Both the position numbers and the translations under genes were made by a program. Shown piece after piece: positions 9,421 through 18,642 of a stretch of 64,000 bases of DNA. Position 1 is the stretch's first letter. Every line of letters starts with the position of its first letter. The stretch is from CAYGZQ01 sp964354375 [NCBI: uncultured Planctomycetota bacterium] (lineage in GTDB: Bacteria; JAJVIF01; JAPKYR01): assembly GCA_964354375.1 (NCBI GenBank), contig CAYGZQ010000003.1, positions 57,784 through 121,783 on the forward strand, given 5' to 3'. The notes beneath the pieces are model-generated. The model made no database searches and was not told the DNA's origin. It saw nothing but the letters and a program-made list of their open reading frames with translations.

Positions 9421-10902
9421 CTACGCAGGCGCTTTCCGGATTGGCACCTTAAGCTCGCTTACAGCGGGGATTGTGAGGATAAATTCGGCGCCGCCGTCGG
9501 GATGGTTCCGCGCGATCAGCTCGCCCCCATGATGTTTCGCAATCGAGTAGCTCACCGAGAGCCCCAGGCCCGTGCCTTCCCCCGGAGGTTTGGTCGTGAA
9601 GAACGGATCGAAAATGCGCTTCAGTGACTCTTCGGGGATTCCCGGTCCCGTGTCCCTGATTCTGATCTCTATCAAATCCTCCTTGCCCGACGATTTTACG
9701 AGCCTCGATGCTATCCGAAGAGAGCCGCCGTTTTCCTTCATCGCCTGCGCCGCGTTCATGGCGAGGTTATGGATGATCTGCTGTATCTGCTTCGGATCGA
9801 CCACGACCTGCGGAAGCTCATCGTCAAGGTTCCATTCGACGGTCACCCGCCGAAAGATCGGGTGGAACTTGAAAAAGTCCAGCACCTGAATCACCAGCGC
9901 ATTCAGGTCCGCTTTCTGCGGCTGGATCATCGCGGGGTTCGCGAAATCCAGAAGCCTTCGTATGATGTCCTTGATTCTGTCGATGTTCGCGAGCACTCTC
10001 TGGTACGGCTCCTCGTTGCCGCCCTCGCGTCTGACCCTTTTTGCGAGCATGTCGATGACCGTGTAGATTCCGGCGAGGGGATTGTTGATCTCGTGGGCTA
10101 TGCCCGCAGCCAGGAAGCCGGTGCTCGCGAGCTTGTCGGCCTGAAGAAGCTGCTCCTCGACCCTCACCATCTCGGTCCTGTTCTCCACGATGACAAGCAC
10201 GCCTTCGACGCGCTTCTCGGGGCCCATAAGCGGCACGGCTGTGAGGCTCACCGTCAGGTCCTCCGGACCGCCTCCTCTGAGCGGCTGATTCGCAAGCGAG
10301 ACCTCCTTCCCGCCGAGCCCGGCTTCGATCGCATCCGTGAGATCAGGGTTCATCGATTTCGATATCCTGTCGAACGGCTGATCCACGAGCGTCGCCCGCT
10401 TGCCAAGCTGCATCAAGTCGGTGAATGCCCTGTTCACGGCAAGGAACCGACGATCCGTGTCAAGCGAGAAAATGCCGATCGGAGCGGCCCTGATTATCGA
10501 GCTGGCCAGCTCCGCCCGCTTGCGTATCACCTCCTCCAGCTTCTTGCGCTGCGTGATATCGTGCGCGATTACCAGCACCCTCTCGATATCCCCGGATTCT
10601 CCCGGGATCGGGCTCGCCGACACGTACGCCGGGAACACGTCGCCGTCCGCGCGCATAAGCAGAAGCTCGCCGTGCCAGTCCATTTGTTTGAGGGTCTGGT
10701 CGAAAAGATCCTCCGCCAGGGAGCGCGAATGCTCCTCGACCCCGCGTAGCAGGTCCCTTCCGATAATCCGTTTGGGCGGAATCCCCAGGGCCTTGCTTGC
10801 CGCAGCGTTGATGTACGTGACACGCCTCTCGGGATCGCACACCATCACCATGTTGTGCGTCTGCTCGAGATAGCGCGACAGCATTTCGGGGTTGTCGATC
10901 AT
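9421..10902 (-). CDS. PAS-domain sensor histidine kinase (NtrB-like)
   Basis: 493 residues with no membrane segment, so probably cytoplasmic. Two PAS domains (about 5-120 and 128-245) precede the kinase core. The H-box is [14 protein letters not shown] with phospho-acceptor His270. The ATP-binding part shows the N-box ([11 protein letters not shown]), G1 (DTGPGIPEE) and G2 ([12 protein letters not shown]) motifs. All catalytic motifs look intact. No response regulator is adjacent, so its partner must be encoded elsewhere. HEINNPL-type H-boxes are typical of NtrB/AtoS-like kinases that often pair with sigma-54 activators, but that pairing is only an inference. The start at 10902 has AAGGG eight bases upstream. 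Confidence 0.92.
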   Translation of the reverse strand: MIDNPEMLSRYLEQTHNMVMVCDPERRVTYINAAASKALGIPPKRIIGRDLLRGVEEHSRSLAEDLFDQTLKQMDWHGELLLMRADGDVFPAYVSASPIPGESGDIERVLVIAHDITQRKKLEEVIRKRAELASSIIRAAPIGIFSLDTDRRFLAVNRAFTDLMQLGKRATLVDQPFDRISKSMNPDLTDAIEAGLGGKEVSLANQPLRGGGPEDLTVSLTAVPLMGPEKRVEGVLVIVENRTEMVRVEEQLLQADKLASTGFLAAGIAHEINNPLAGIYTVIDMLAKRVRREGGNEEPYQRVLANIDRIKDIIRRLLDFANPAMIQPQKADLNALVIQVLDFFKFHPIFRRVTVEWNLDDELPQVVVDPKQIQQIIHNLAMNAAQAMKENGGSLRIASRLVKSSGKEDLIEIRIRDTGPGIPEESLKRIFDPFFTTKPPGEGTGLGLSVSYSIAKHHGGELIARNHPDGGAEFILTIPAVSELKVPIRKAPA

Positions 10903-10989
10903 CCAGAAACCCTTCGAGCCCGACCCTAGGGGCCAAATTAGTATCTGATTAAACGGGGGAGCTTATCGCGACGCGCGGAATGCGCGCAG

Positions 10990-11016
10990 AAAAAACGGCA
11001 GGCTGGAAAGCCTGCC
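10990..11016 (-). terminator. Rho-independent terminator after the pseudokinase gene
   Basis: On the minus strand a stem GGCAGGC / GCCTGCC with a 6-nt loop is followed by G and a run of six T. It lies about 60 bases beyond the stop codon of the gene ending at 11074. Confidence 0.85.
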
Positions 11017-11073
11017 CCACAAGATTACCCGATGAAGAGTCTGAGCAAGGGACGAATTCACCCGGCCCGGCTG

Positions 11074-14000
11074 CTACCGTCGCTTTTTCTTCTTCGGTTG
11101 CTTCCGAAATGAGAATGGGCGTCTTATCCCGTGAACCACTTTGCTGGCGGATTCCGCAACCGCGCCGCCGATGCTCGTGGCGCGGGATTTCGCCATCTCG
11201 AAATTCGCTTTGGCCTGGGCGTTGTGCGGGTCACAATCCAGCGCTTTCGCGAATTCGCGCGTCGCCTGAGTGTACAGAGCTTCCCGGAAGTAATAGCTTC
11301 CGATCGCGACGTGGGCTTCCGCGGAGTTCGGGGCTGTCGCCACGGCGAGCTCGTATTCCTCCCTGGCCTTGTCCTTGTTGCCGCGCTCGTAGAGGATATC
11401 GGCCATACGAATGTGACCCTCTGCAAAGCCCGGAAACAGGTCGAGCGATTTCTGGCAGTGCCTCAGCGCGAGCTCGAGTTGGCCCTTGTCCTTGTATGCC
11501 TGCGCAAGCTGGAAATTCAGTGAGAAGTTGTCCGGCTTGATCTCCAGACCCTTCTGGAACTCGGCGATCGCCTTGTCGTACATCCCCTCTTCCATGTAGG
11601 CCGTGCCTTTGGTGACGTAGTGGTGTATCACCGGCGCGGCGGGGAATCTGCCGGGAAAAATCCGCTGTGTTTCGCCGACATCGCCAAACTGGATCACGAC
11701 GCACGCCATGCTCTCCTTGATCGACGATCCTGCTCCCTTGTACCTGGAGCCTGCGAGCGAGATGATCCGCTCGCACGCCTCCTGCGTGTCTATCGTGCTT
11801 GTGACGCAGTTGCGGATTTCCACGTCCGACAACACGCGCCCGAGGTCCGATGTCCCCACGATGAGGACGTCTCCCGCCCTCAAATGTCTTTCGGCGGTCT
11901 CGACCTGCACCGTCAGCTCTTTCCCCAGCATGCGCTTCTCGTCGCCGCGTTTCATGAACGTGCGTATCGTGGCGCTGCGAAGCAGGTAGGCGAAGCAGGC
12001 CCCGACCTTGGCGAGGTAAAGGCGATTCTGGCTGATGGACGCGATAAGGAGCTCCGCGCCGATCGATCCTATCTTGTTGAGCCTGAAGGCCTCCTGGTTG
12101 ACGATCCCGTTTGCCCTCTGCATCGCCGATATCGCGAGCTGGTTCGGGTCCTCAAGTATGTCGAGCCGGCTCAGAGACGAGTAGGAGTAGACCTGCTCGG
12201 CCTCTCTGAGCGCGAGGTCGGCGCACCTGAGGGCCTCATCGACCTGCGGGCTGATCCCCGATGCGACTCCGAACGCGCCTCGTATGCCGATGCTGGACGG
12301 GGGATAGCGCTGCGCAAACGTCATCCTCGATTCTTCCTCAGGTGGGGCCTCTTCCTCCGTCGACACCATCGCGAGGTAGCTCGAATTCCCGGGGATAAAC
12401 GACAGGATCGATTCCTCGATCTCCGCCGCTGCTGCGCTTGCCTGGTAATCGTCCAGATCCTCGATCAATTCCCCCCAGCTCGAATAGCGGGCCGTGTAGT
12501 CCTTTCTGAGCGCGCGCTCCAGAATCCGTCTCAGGTCGACTGATATCCCGGTGGCTTCGAGCCTTTCTCGCGGGTCCTCGTACACGTGCATCGCCGATAT
12601 CTCGTGCGGCTCGCCGTGGAAGAGGTCGTGGCCGGTGATCAGGTAGTAGATCACAAGCGCCCACGCGTACACGTCCGACGCACCGGTCTGCTCGCCCAGC
12701 CCCGTTATCTGCTCCGGGCTGAGATACTCCGCGCGGTTGAGTTTCATGGGCGTGTCGTAGAAAACGTCTCTCTCGAAGCCCGACAGCTTTACTTTGAGCT
12801 GGGGTTTGGACACGACAAACGCGCTCTCCGGCGACAGACGCCCGTACACCTCGAACCCTTCCGCCCTCAAATAGATCAGGGCCTCCGCGATCAGTCTTCC
12901 GACTTCGACCGCGTACCCCTCGCTCATCGGACCGTACTCGGCGACATAGTCGGCCAGAGTATGCGTCCTCAGCTCGCTAACGAAGAAATACGCGCCCTTA
13001 TCGCGGCCGTGGTCGAGGACGCGGATAAGTCCCGGATGCTCGTATTCCGCCGCCAGCTTCATCCGCCCGTTCCAGGCCTCGTCCAGCTCATGGGTTTTGG
13101 GCACTCTGTAGAACCAGAGCATTACCGGGGTATCGGTGCCAAGGTGAGTTCCCGCGTACAGAACCAGGTCCTTCTCGGGTGACAGCCCGTATGCCCCTCC
13201 GATGTTCGTGAGCCGCTCTTCGAGACGGTATTTCCCCTTGATCGTCGTTCCCTGGTCTATCAGATGAATGTTGATGCCGCTGTCGGCGCTGCCGATAAGA
13301 TGATCGATATCGTCGGCCAGATCGTCGTAACTCTGGTACCGCTGGAGCGGGTCCTTCTCCAGCATTTTGATCATGATGTCGTGGAAAACGAGGGGAATCT
13401 CATATCTTTCCTGGATTTTCGCCAGTGCTTCCGTCTTGATGTGGGCATCGAAGATGTCCTGGGGAAGGCCGTCGAAGAGGAAGTCGCCGGTCACTAGCCG
13501 GAACAGTATTCCCCCGAGAGCGTAGATGTCGGAGCGCTGGTCCACCGGAACATCGTCCTCGTCCAGCCACACTTCCGGCGACGCATACTGGTAACCCGTC
13601 GGCGGAACCCCGTATGTCTTGCGTATGAACCTCTCGGTCTCGTGCAGACGAAAGTCTTTGAGGAGCACCTCGTCGCCGCGCGGGTTGATGAGGATATGCT
13701 CCGGCCTGAGAGCGCCATGGGCCTCCAGAGATCCCTTGGTCTTGAGATAGGAGAGAGTGGCCAGCACCTTCCTGATAATCCTGAGAGCCTGTTCCGGCGC
13801 CAGCTTTTTTCGATCTTCGAGAACCGCAGCAAGAGAGGAGGTAACGTGCGTCTCCACAACGTAGTACTGGTTCTTGTGCCATCCCTGGGCGATGAGATCG
13901 ACCACGTGAGGGTGTTTCAGCTGCGCCCGCCCGTAGAGGTCCTTGTTGATCGCCCTGATGAAATCCTCTTCCCGCGACAGCTTATCGTCGTAGAATTTGA

Positions 14001-14943
14001 TCGCGACGAACTTGTCGCGGCCGCGCTCGAGGGCCTTGTAGAGGCCGGAAAACTGGCCGCTGCCGAGCTCCTCCAGGACCTCGTAGCGGTTGTCCACGAT
14101 CTCTCCCGCGAGGCTCCCCTCGGGTCGGGCCTTCTTGAAGCTGACCGCCGCCAGGGCGTACGCGACCGCCTCCTTGAACTCCGTCAGCGATGCGTAGCGC
14201 TTGGACGGATTCTTCTGCAGCGCCGCGATGAGAATCTCCTTTACCGCCATCGGAATCTGCTTGTAGTACTCGATGTGCGGGGTGGCGTCGACATACACCT
14301 GCTGGTACCGGACCTTGGCGACATCGCTGTCATGGAAAAGCGGGAAACCCGTCAGCATGTGATAAAGCACCATCCCGATCGAGTAGATGTCGGCCGCCTG
14401 CGTGATCTCTCCAATCCTGTGGATTTGCTCGGGTGATACGTACTTCGGGTCCTCCCATCTCTTCCGCGGCTCCTCGTCCATCATCTCCATCGCTCGACCG
14501 ACATACCAGTCGGCAAGCTTCACGTCGGTCAGCTCGTCATTAACAAGTATATTGTTCGGTTTGATCGCCAGGTGCGGGGGAAGTCCGATGTTGTATCCCG
14601 TTTCCAGCGCCTCGATCACTTTCAGCGTAATCGACAAGGCGCTGGTGAGGTCCACGGTCTCGTTCTCGATCAAATATTCTTTCAGGCTCATCGGCAGGAA
14701 CTCGGTCGCAATCTTCATTCGGTCCGAATGCCTGCCGACCTCCCATACCGGCACCAGGTTGGGATGCTTGATCGTGCGAAGATTGTTCGCGACATTCTCG
14801 CATTCGTCGATGAACCCCTCGTGGACTCCGTAGGGTTCCTTGAAGATCTTTACGCATGCCACGCGCGGGTCTTTGGGGTCTTTCCCCTTGTATACAAGGG
14901 CCGCTTCACTGCCTCGTATGCGGTCTACGGGTTCAAAAGGCAT
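11074..14943 (-). CDS. Triple pseudokinase - PP2C-like - TPR protein
   Basis: 1289 residues from ATG 14943; SD AGGAG and an extended -10 promoter just upstream favour this start over a longer frame. Three tandem Ser/Thr-kinase folds are visible (about 1-265, 285-550, 570-835), each with APE-like (SPEQ, SPEV, SPEQ) and DIY/DVY motifs. The catalytic HRD aspartate is replaced in all three: HLAIKPNN (Ala126), HGALRPEH (Ala411), YGRLSPES. The first two keep the VAIK lysine (K32, K316); the third has lost it. Residues ~880-1095 resemble a PP2C phosphatase, but metal-ligand motifs are altered (GDSR to GACF, SDG to SDL, DN to ES). Residues ~1105-1250 are four TPRs; the tail is basic. A scaffold or sensor role is an inference; catalytic activity is unlikely. 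Confidence 0.88.
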   Translation of the reverse strand: MPFEPVDRIRGSEAALVYKGKDPKDPRVACVKIFKEPYGVHEGFIDECENVANNLRTIKHPNLVPVWEVGRHSDRMKIATEFLPMSLKEYLIENETVDLTSALSITLKVIEALETGYNIGLPPHLAIKPNNILVNDELTDVKLADWYVGRAMEMMDEEPRKRWEDPKYVSPEQIHRIGEITQAADIYSIGMVLYHMLTGFPLFHDSDVAKVRYQQVYVDATPHIEYYKQIPMAVKEILIAALQKNPSKRYASLTEFKEAVAYALAAVSFKKARPEGSLAGEIVDNRYEVLEELGSGQFSGLYKALERGRDKFVAIKFYDDKLSREEDFIRAINKDLYGRAQLKHPHVVDLIAQGWHKNQYYVVETHVTSSLAAVLEDRKKLAPEQALRIIRKVLATLSYLKTKGSLEAHGALRPEHILINPRGDEVLLKDFRLHETERFIRKTYGVPPTGYQYASPEVWLDEDDVPVDQRSDIYALGGILFRLVTGDFLFDGLPQDIFDAHIKTEALAKIQERYEIPLVFHDIMIKMLEKDPLQRYQSYDDLADDIDHLIGSADSGINIHLIDQGTTIKGKYRLEERLTNIGGAYGLSPEKDLVLYAGTHLGTDTPVMLWFYRVPKTHELDEAWNGRMKLAAEYEHPGLIRVLDHGRDKGAYFFVSELRTHTLADYVAEYGPMSEGYAVEVGRLIAEALIYLRAEGFEVYGRLSPESAFVVSKPQLKVKLSGFERDVFYDTPMKLNRAEYLSPEQITGLGEQTGASDVYAWALVIYYLITGHDLFHGEPHEISAMHVYEDPRERLEATGISVDLRRILERALRKDYTARYSSWGELIEDLDDYQASAAAAEIEESILSFIPGNSSYLAMVSTEEEAPPEEESRMTFAQRYPPSSIGIRGAFGVASGISPQVDEALRCADLALREAEQVYSYSSLSRLDILEDPNQLAISAMQRANGIVNQEAFRLNKIGSIGAELLIASISQNRLYLAKVGACFAYLLRSATIRTFMKRGDEKRMLGKELTVQVETAERHLRAGDVLIVGTSDLGRVLSDVEIRNCVTSTIDTQEACERIISLAGSRYKGAGSSIKESMACVVIQFGDVGETQRIFPGRFPAAPVIHHYVTKGTAYMEEGMYDKAIAEFQKGLEIKPDNFSLNFQLAQAYKDKGQLELALRHCQKSLDLFPGFAEGHIRMADILYERGNKDKAREEYELAVATAPNSAEAHVAIGSYYFREALYTQATREFAKALDCDPHNAQAKANFEMAKSRATSIGGAVAESASKVVHGIRRPFSFRKQPKKKKRR

Positions 14944-14985
14944 CAAACACTCCTGCGGAATGGTGTACCCACATCCGTCCGAATG

Positions 14986-14994
14986 ATTATACCA
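14986..14994 (-). promoter_or_regulatory. Extended -10 promoter of the pseudokinase gene
   Basis: On the minus strand TGgTATAAT, with the hexamer at 14986-14991. No good -35 is seen. Transcription would start near 14979, about 36 nt before the ATG at 14943, which rules out longer reading-frame starts farther upstream. Confidence 0.5.
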
Positions 14995-15045
14995 TTCAGA
15001 CGCTTTTGAGGGCGCAAGTGTTCCCGACATATGGCTGTCGCGTAG

Positions 15046-15301
15046 CATGCGCGGGGTGGGGCTGTTGAAAAAACCTGTTTCGATGCCGAATCGGGTGGCA
15101 CCCTCAGGCGGAAAGACTGCGCGAGCAGGCTTTCTGCCTGAGGGTGTTCGATCTATTAATCCCTCTATCCATGAGGCATTCAGGTGATTGGTCCGGCACC
15201 CCCAGTCCGCCGCGGCGGACGAGGACTCGCCTGAGGGTGCCACGCCTGATATGCCCTCCTTGCGCGAAATTGCGCTTTTTCGACAGCCCAGGACGCGCAT
15301 G
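15046..15301. repeat. Small inverted-repeat (MITE-like) element
   Basis: About 256 bp with no gene, lying in the gap 14944-15369. Terminal inverted repeats of roughly 28 bp start at 15046 and end at 15301; the cores GGGCTGTTGAAAAAAC (15059-15074) and GCTTTTTCGACAGCCC (15274-15289) pair with two mismatches. A perfect subterminal 16-bp inverted repeat lies at 15095-15110 and 15228-15243. A third partial copy (GCCTGAGGGTG) is at 15136-15146 and a perfect 16-bp palindrome at 15205-15220. No transposase is encoded, so it would be non-autonomous if mobile. A target duplication is not evident. Confidence 0.55.
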
Positions 15302-15331
15302 TTGCGCGTTTCCCGAATCATGTGATATACT
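15302..15331 (+). promoter_or_regulatory. Promoter of the first radical SAM gene
   Basis: TTGCGC (15302-15307), 18-bp spacer, TATACT (15326-15331) preceded by TG one base upstream (extended -10). The -35 abuts the right end of the inverted-repeat element. Confidence 0.55.
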
Positions 15332-15369
15332 CTGGTGGCTGTAAAAAAAATTTCAGGAGAGGAAAGAAA

Positions 15370-16875
15370 GTGACAGGGAATCCTTCGATCCTCTTTGTCG
15401 CGTTAGTACATCGCGAGTACTCACCGTTACGGTCTGCCTATTCCGGCATGGGGAATACCTATGAGCTTCTCCCGCACAAGTACGCGGTGCTTTCGCTTGT
15501 GGCGTGGCTGAGGGAGAACGGCTGCGACGGTCGCTATGTCTGGATTGAGAGCAACGATCGCGAGGCAATAGCCCATGTTGAAAAGGCGATCGAGAGGTAC
15601 AAGCCGGACGCGATCGGGATGAGCCTCACCACGGAAGAAGTGATCCCGCACTTCAAGATCGCCGGGGTTCTTAAGGAGAGGTATCCCGACCTGCCGATAA
15701 TCGTCGGCGGGCCGCATCCGAGCGCACTTCCGGAGCATACGCTCGAGAACTTCCCTGCCGTCGATTACGTTGCGATAGGGGAGGGGGAGCGGACGCTCAC
15801 CGAGTGGCTGTTCGCGATCTCTCTCGGGGGCAGAAGATCCAGGATGCGGGACATTCCCGGCCTGGCTTTTCGCGACGACGACGGCAGCATTGTCGTTACG
15901 TGTCCAAGAGAGAAAATCGAGAACATCAATGTCCTCCCGAATCCCGCCTACGATCTGATCCTCGATCCCTCGGATCCCTCCGAATCCAGACCCTGCGTGC
16001 CAATCGTCTTCTCGTACGGATGCCCCTTTTTCTGTACCTTCTGCTCCGCGGATCACGGAAACTATCGCTTCGTCAGGCCCGTGAACGCCGTGAACCGGAT
16101 TGAATGGGCGCAGAAGAAGTTCGGCGTGACCGATTTCGCCTTCTGCGACAGCTTCTGGCCGCCCTCGGGGAAGTGGCTCGACGAGTTCTGCAAAGAAATC
16201 GAAAAACGCCGGATCAGCATCAGGTTCCACTTCGAGACCCGTACGGGCGTCCTGACTCCCAAGCAGTTCGAGAGGCTGAGGGATATCGGGGCGCAGGCGA
16301 TAGCCGTAGGCGTCGAGTCCGGCGACTCCTTCGTCCTGAGGAGAATCAGGAAAGGGATCACCGTCGATCAGGCCAAAAAGACATTCGACGCTCTCAACAG
16401 TGTCGGGATTTTCGCGCGCGCGCTTTTCATGTTCGGGAACCAGGGAGAAACCCTCGAGAGCATCCAGGCTTCAATTGACCTCATGCACAGGCTCAATGCT
16501 CCGGTTGTCACCCTCAGCGTTTTCCGTCCGCTGCCCGGCTCCGATGATTTCGGCCTGATTACCGACCGCGAGAAGGACTGGTGGATGCGCGGCGACGAAT
16601 CCGGTCGATGGTGGGCGGGCGGAACTTATCCCTCCATCTGCGAGCTTTCCGTGGAAGACCTCCTGCTCCTGGCAAGGGAAGTGGGCCTGCGTTACCCGCT
16701 GCGGGCATCGTATGTCCTCCAGCACATCATCGGCGGAAGTCTTTCTATGAAATACCGCATGGTTGCCGCGCGAATCTTCCTTGCGCATCTCAGACGCTAC
16801 CTCCTCGGCATTTCGGAGAGGTACGAGTTTCTGCGCACCCTCATTCGGGGCGCAAAGACGATGCTGAGAAGCTGA
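15370..16875 (+). CDS. Radical SAM protein with B12-binding-like domain (copy 1)
   Basis: 501 residues from GTG 15370, chosen because AGGAGAGG lies at the right distance and no ATG fits. The N-terminal ~150 residues form a cobalamin-binding-like Rossmann domain (VGGPHPSALPEHT, then GEGERTL), but the DxHxxG cobalamin ligand motif is not seen, so B12 binding is doubtful. The radical SAM core has Cys218, Cys222 and Cys225 (GCPFFCTFCS) for a [4Fe-4S] cluster. The GVESGD and FGNQGET segments fit the SAM-binding barrel. The C-terminal ~100 residues are family-specific and basic. It is a close paralogue of the next gene, with the cysteines at identical residue numbers. The reaction and substrate are unknown. 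Confidence 0.85.
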   Translation: MTGNPSILFVALVHREYSPLRSAYSGMGNTYELLPHKYAVLSLVAWLRENGCDGRYVWIESNDREAIAHVEKAIERYKPDAIGMSLTTEEVIPHFKIAGVLKERYPDLPIIVGGPHPSALPEHTLENFPAVDYVAIGEGERTLTEWLFAISLGGRRSRMRDIPGLAFRDDDGSIVVTCPREKIENINVLPNPAYDLILDPSDPSESRPCVPIVFSYGCPFFCTFCSADHGNYRFVRPVNAVNRIEWAQKKFGVTDFAFCDSFWPPSGKWLDEFCKEIEKRRISIRFHFETRTGVLTPKQFERLRDIGAQAIAVGVESGDSFVLRRIRKGITVDQAKKTFDALNSVGIFARALFMFGNQGETLESIQASIDLMHRLNAPVVTLSVFRPLPGSDDFGLITDREKDWWMRGDESGRWWAGGTYPSICELSVEDLLLLAREVGLRYPLRASYVLQHIIGGSLSMKYRMVAARIFLAHLRRYLLGISERYEFLRTLIRGAKTMLRS

Positions 16876-16963
16876 CCATCCCCGGTTTTCCCACAGCATT
16901 CCTGCGAATCCTTCTCTTCGCATGCTCGTCATAAGGCTGCCCAGACCCCTGCGTGTGCGCCGT

Positions 16964-16971
16964 GCTATACT
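16964..16971 (+). promoter_or_regulatory. Extended -10 promoter close to the copy-2 radical SAM start
   Basis: GcTATACT, preceded by T to give TGcTATACT; hexamer at 16966-16971. The ATG at 16985 is only 13 bases beyond the -10, so the leader would be about 6 nt with no Shine-Dalgarno. An ATG at 16922 lies upstream of this promoter and is less likely to be the start. Confidence 0.4.
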
Positions 16972-16984
16972 CGATACTAACCTG

Positions 16985-18478
16985 ATGGACGAGAAGCCCA
17001 CGATCCTCTTCATCGCGCTCATCCCTCGCGACTACTCGCCCTACTACGCCAAAACCTACGGCATGGAGCGGTCGTTCGACCTCATGCCGCACAAGTACGC
17101 CATTCTCACATTGGTGTCGTGGCTGAGGGAAAACGGCTGCGAGGGGCACTATGTCTGGGTCGATGGGCCCGACGAGGAAGGCCTCGGGACGATCGACAAG
17201 GCCATCGAGCTCTGCAATCCCGATGCCCTCGGGTTCAGCCTCACCACCGAGGAAATGGCTCCCCATTACCGGCTTATCGAGCTTCTGAAGCAGAGGCATC
17301 CCGACCTTCCGGTGATCATCGGCGGACCACATGTGACGGCGGAGCCCGTGCATTCTCTCGATCTCTTTCCGCTTGTCGATTTCGTTGCCGTAGGCGAAGG
17401 GGAGCGGACTCTGACGGAACTCCTCCACAGGATCGCAGCGGGTCACGGCGATGATGAATTAACGTCCACCAGGAGCATCGGTTTCCGCGACAGCTCGGGA
17501 AGGATCGTCATCACTGCGCCAAGGGAAAAAATCAACGACATCAACATCCTCCCGGACCCGGCGTACGATCTGATAACGGAGTCCGACCAGCCCGCCGATC
17601 GGCGCTCGGCCTTCCCCATAATCTGCTCCTACGGCTGCTACTTCTTCTGCTCGTTCTGTTCGGTCGAGCACGGGAACTACCGGTGCGTCGCGCCCGAGAG
17701 GGTCGTGGATCGCATATATCGGGCTCAGAGGCAGTACGGGATCGAGTACTTCGCAATACGCGACAGCTTCTGGCCGCCGACGCGTGAATGGCTGGACAGG
17801 TTCTGCAGCGAAGTCGAGAAGCGTAAGCTGAAAATCCAGTTTCATTTTCAGACCCGCGCGGGGACGCTCACAGACGAGCACATGAGCCGATTGAAGAAGA
17901 TCGGCGCGCAGGCGATCGGAATCGGCGTCGAGGCGGGCGATCCCGCCATTCTGAAAAGCATCCGCAAGGGCATCACGGTGAACATGGCGCGGAAAACCGT
18001 CGCGGCCCTCAATCAGGCGGGGATTTTCTCGATCACGTTTTTCATCTTCGGGAACAAGGGGGAGAATCCCCGGACCATACAGGCGTCGGTCGATCTCGCT
18101 CGCGAGATGAACCCATCGATGTCTCTCTTCCATGTCCTCTCTCCGCTTCCCGGCGCTGAGGCGTTCAAATCGGTTCCGGACGGTCGGAAGGACTGGTGGT
18201 TGAACAGCATTTCCATGCCGCCTTCTATCTGCGACGTTGAGCCCGAGGGACTGGGACATCTCGCCAATGAGGCGTTTCTCAGGTACCCGCTAAGATGGTC
18301 GTACTTCCGCCAGCATGTCGTCGGGGCCAGACTGTCCCCCGATTTCCGCCGTATCGCAAGGCGCATCTTCTTTGTGCACGTGAGAAAATACATCCTGGGG
18401 ATTTCCGAGCGCTACGGTCCGACGAGAAATCTCATACGCTGGGTCAAATCGATGCTGCGCCGGTCCGGTAGCTGCTAG
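16985..18478 (+). CDS. Radical SAM protein with B12-binding-like domain (copy 2)
   Basis: 497 residues from ATG 16985; a longer form from ATG 16922 is possible but would begin upstream of the predicted promoter. The layout is the same as copy 1: N-terminal B12-like domain (FSLTTEE, IGGPHVTAEP, VGEGERTL), radical SAM core with GCYFFCSFCS (Cys218, 222, 225), and a basic C-terminal tail ending near LIRWVKSML, matched in copy 1 by LIRGAKTML. Tandem duplication with conserved order but clear divergence suggests the two act on related substrates or as partners. No biosynthetic cluster surrounds them, so the product cannot be named. Confidence 0.85.
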   Translation: MDEKPTILFIALIPRDYSPYYAKTYGMERSFDLMPHKYAILTLVSWLRENGCEGHYVWVDGPDEEGLGTIDKAIELCNPDALGFSLTTEEMAPHYRLIELLKQRHPDLPVIIGGPHVTAEPVHSLDLFPLVDFVAVGEGERTLTELLHRIAAGHGDDELTSTRSIGFRDSSGRIVITAPREKINDINILPDPAYDLITESDQPADRRSAFPIICSYGCYFFCSFCSVEHGNYRCVAPERVVDRIYRAQRQYGIEYFAIRDSFWPPTREWLDRFCSEVEKRKLKIQFHFQTRAGTLTDEHMSRLKKIGAQAIGIGVEAGDPAILKSIRKGITVNMARKTVAALNQAGIFSITFFIFGNKGENPRTIQASVDLAREMNPSMSLFHVLSPLPGAEAFKSVPDGRKDWWLNSISMPPSICDVEPEGLGHLANEAFLRYPLRWSYFRQHVVGARLSPDFRRIARRIFFVHVRKYILGISERYGPTRNLIRWVKSMLRRSGSC

Positions 18479-18607
18479 CTTTTTCGTCTTCGAAAAAGTA
18501 GCTGCTACCGGAGGATCACTGCGCCGGTAGCAGCTACCTTACCGCTCGCTGTGCTCGCGGCAAGGATAGCAGCTACCGGCAATACTACCGGAGGATCACT
18601 GCGCCGG
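18479..18607. repeat. Nested hairpins and 23-bp direct repeat
   Basis: This begins one base past the copy-2 stop codon. CTTTTTCG / CGAAAAAG (18479-18486, 18491-18498) forms an 8-bp hairpin. A 14-bp perfect inverted repeat follows (18498-18511 with 18524-18537, 12-nt loop). The 23-bp stretch at 18505-18527 recurs exactly at 18585-18607. There is no T-run, so this is not a typical terminator; it resembles a decayed intergenic repeat unit. Confidence 0.65.
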
Positions 18608-18612
18608 ACACA

Positions 18613-18621
18613 TGCTATAAT
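18613..18621 (+). promoter_or_regulatory. Extended -10 promoter of ccdA
   Basis: TGcTATAAT, hexamer 18616-18621, directly after the second copy of the 23-bp repeat. The start GTG is at 18643 with GAGGTGA between. No convincing -35 was found. Confidence 0.45.
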
Positions 18622-18642
18622 CGCCCGACCTGAGGTGACCTC

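Noticed and set aside
16922-16984. Longer N-terminus for radical SAM copy 2 from ATG 16922
   Set aside because: It precedes the predicted promoter, and copy 1 has no matching N-terminal extension.
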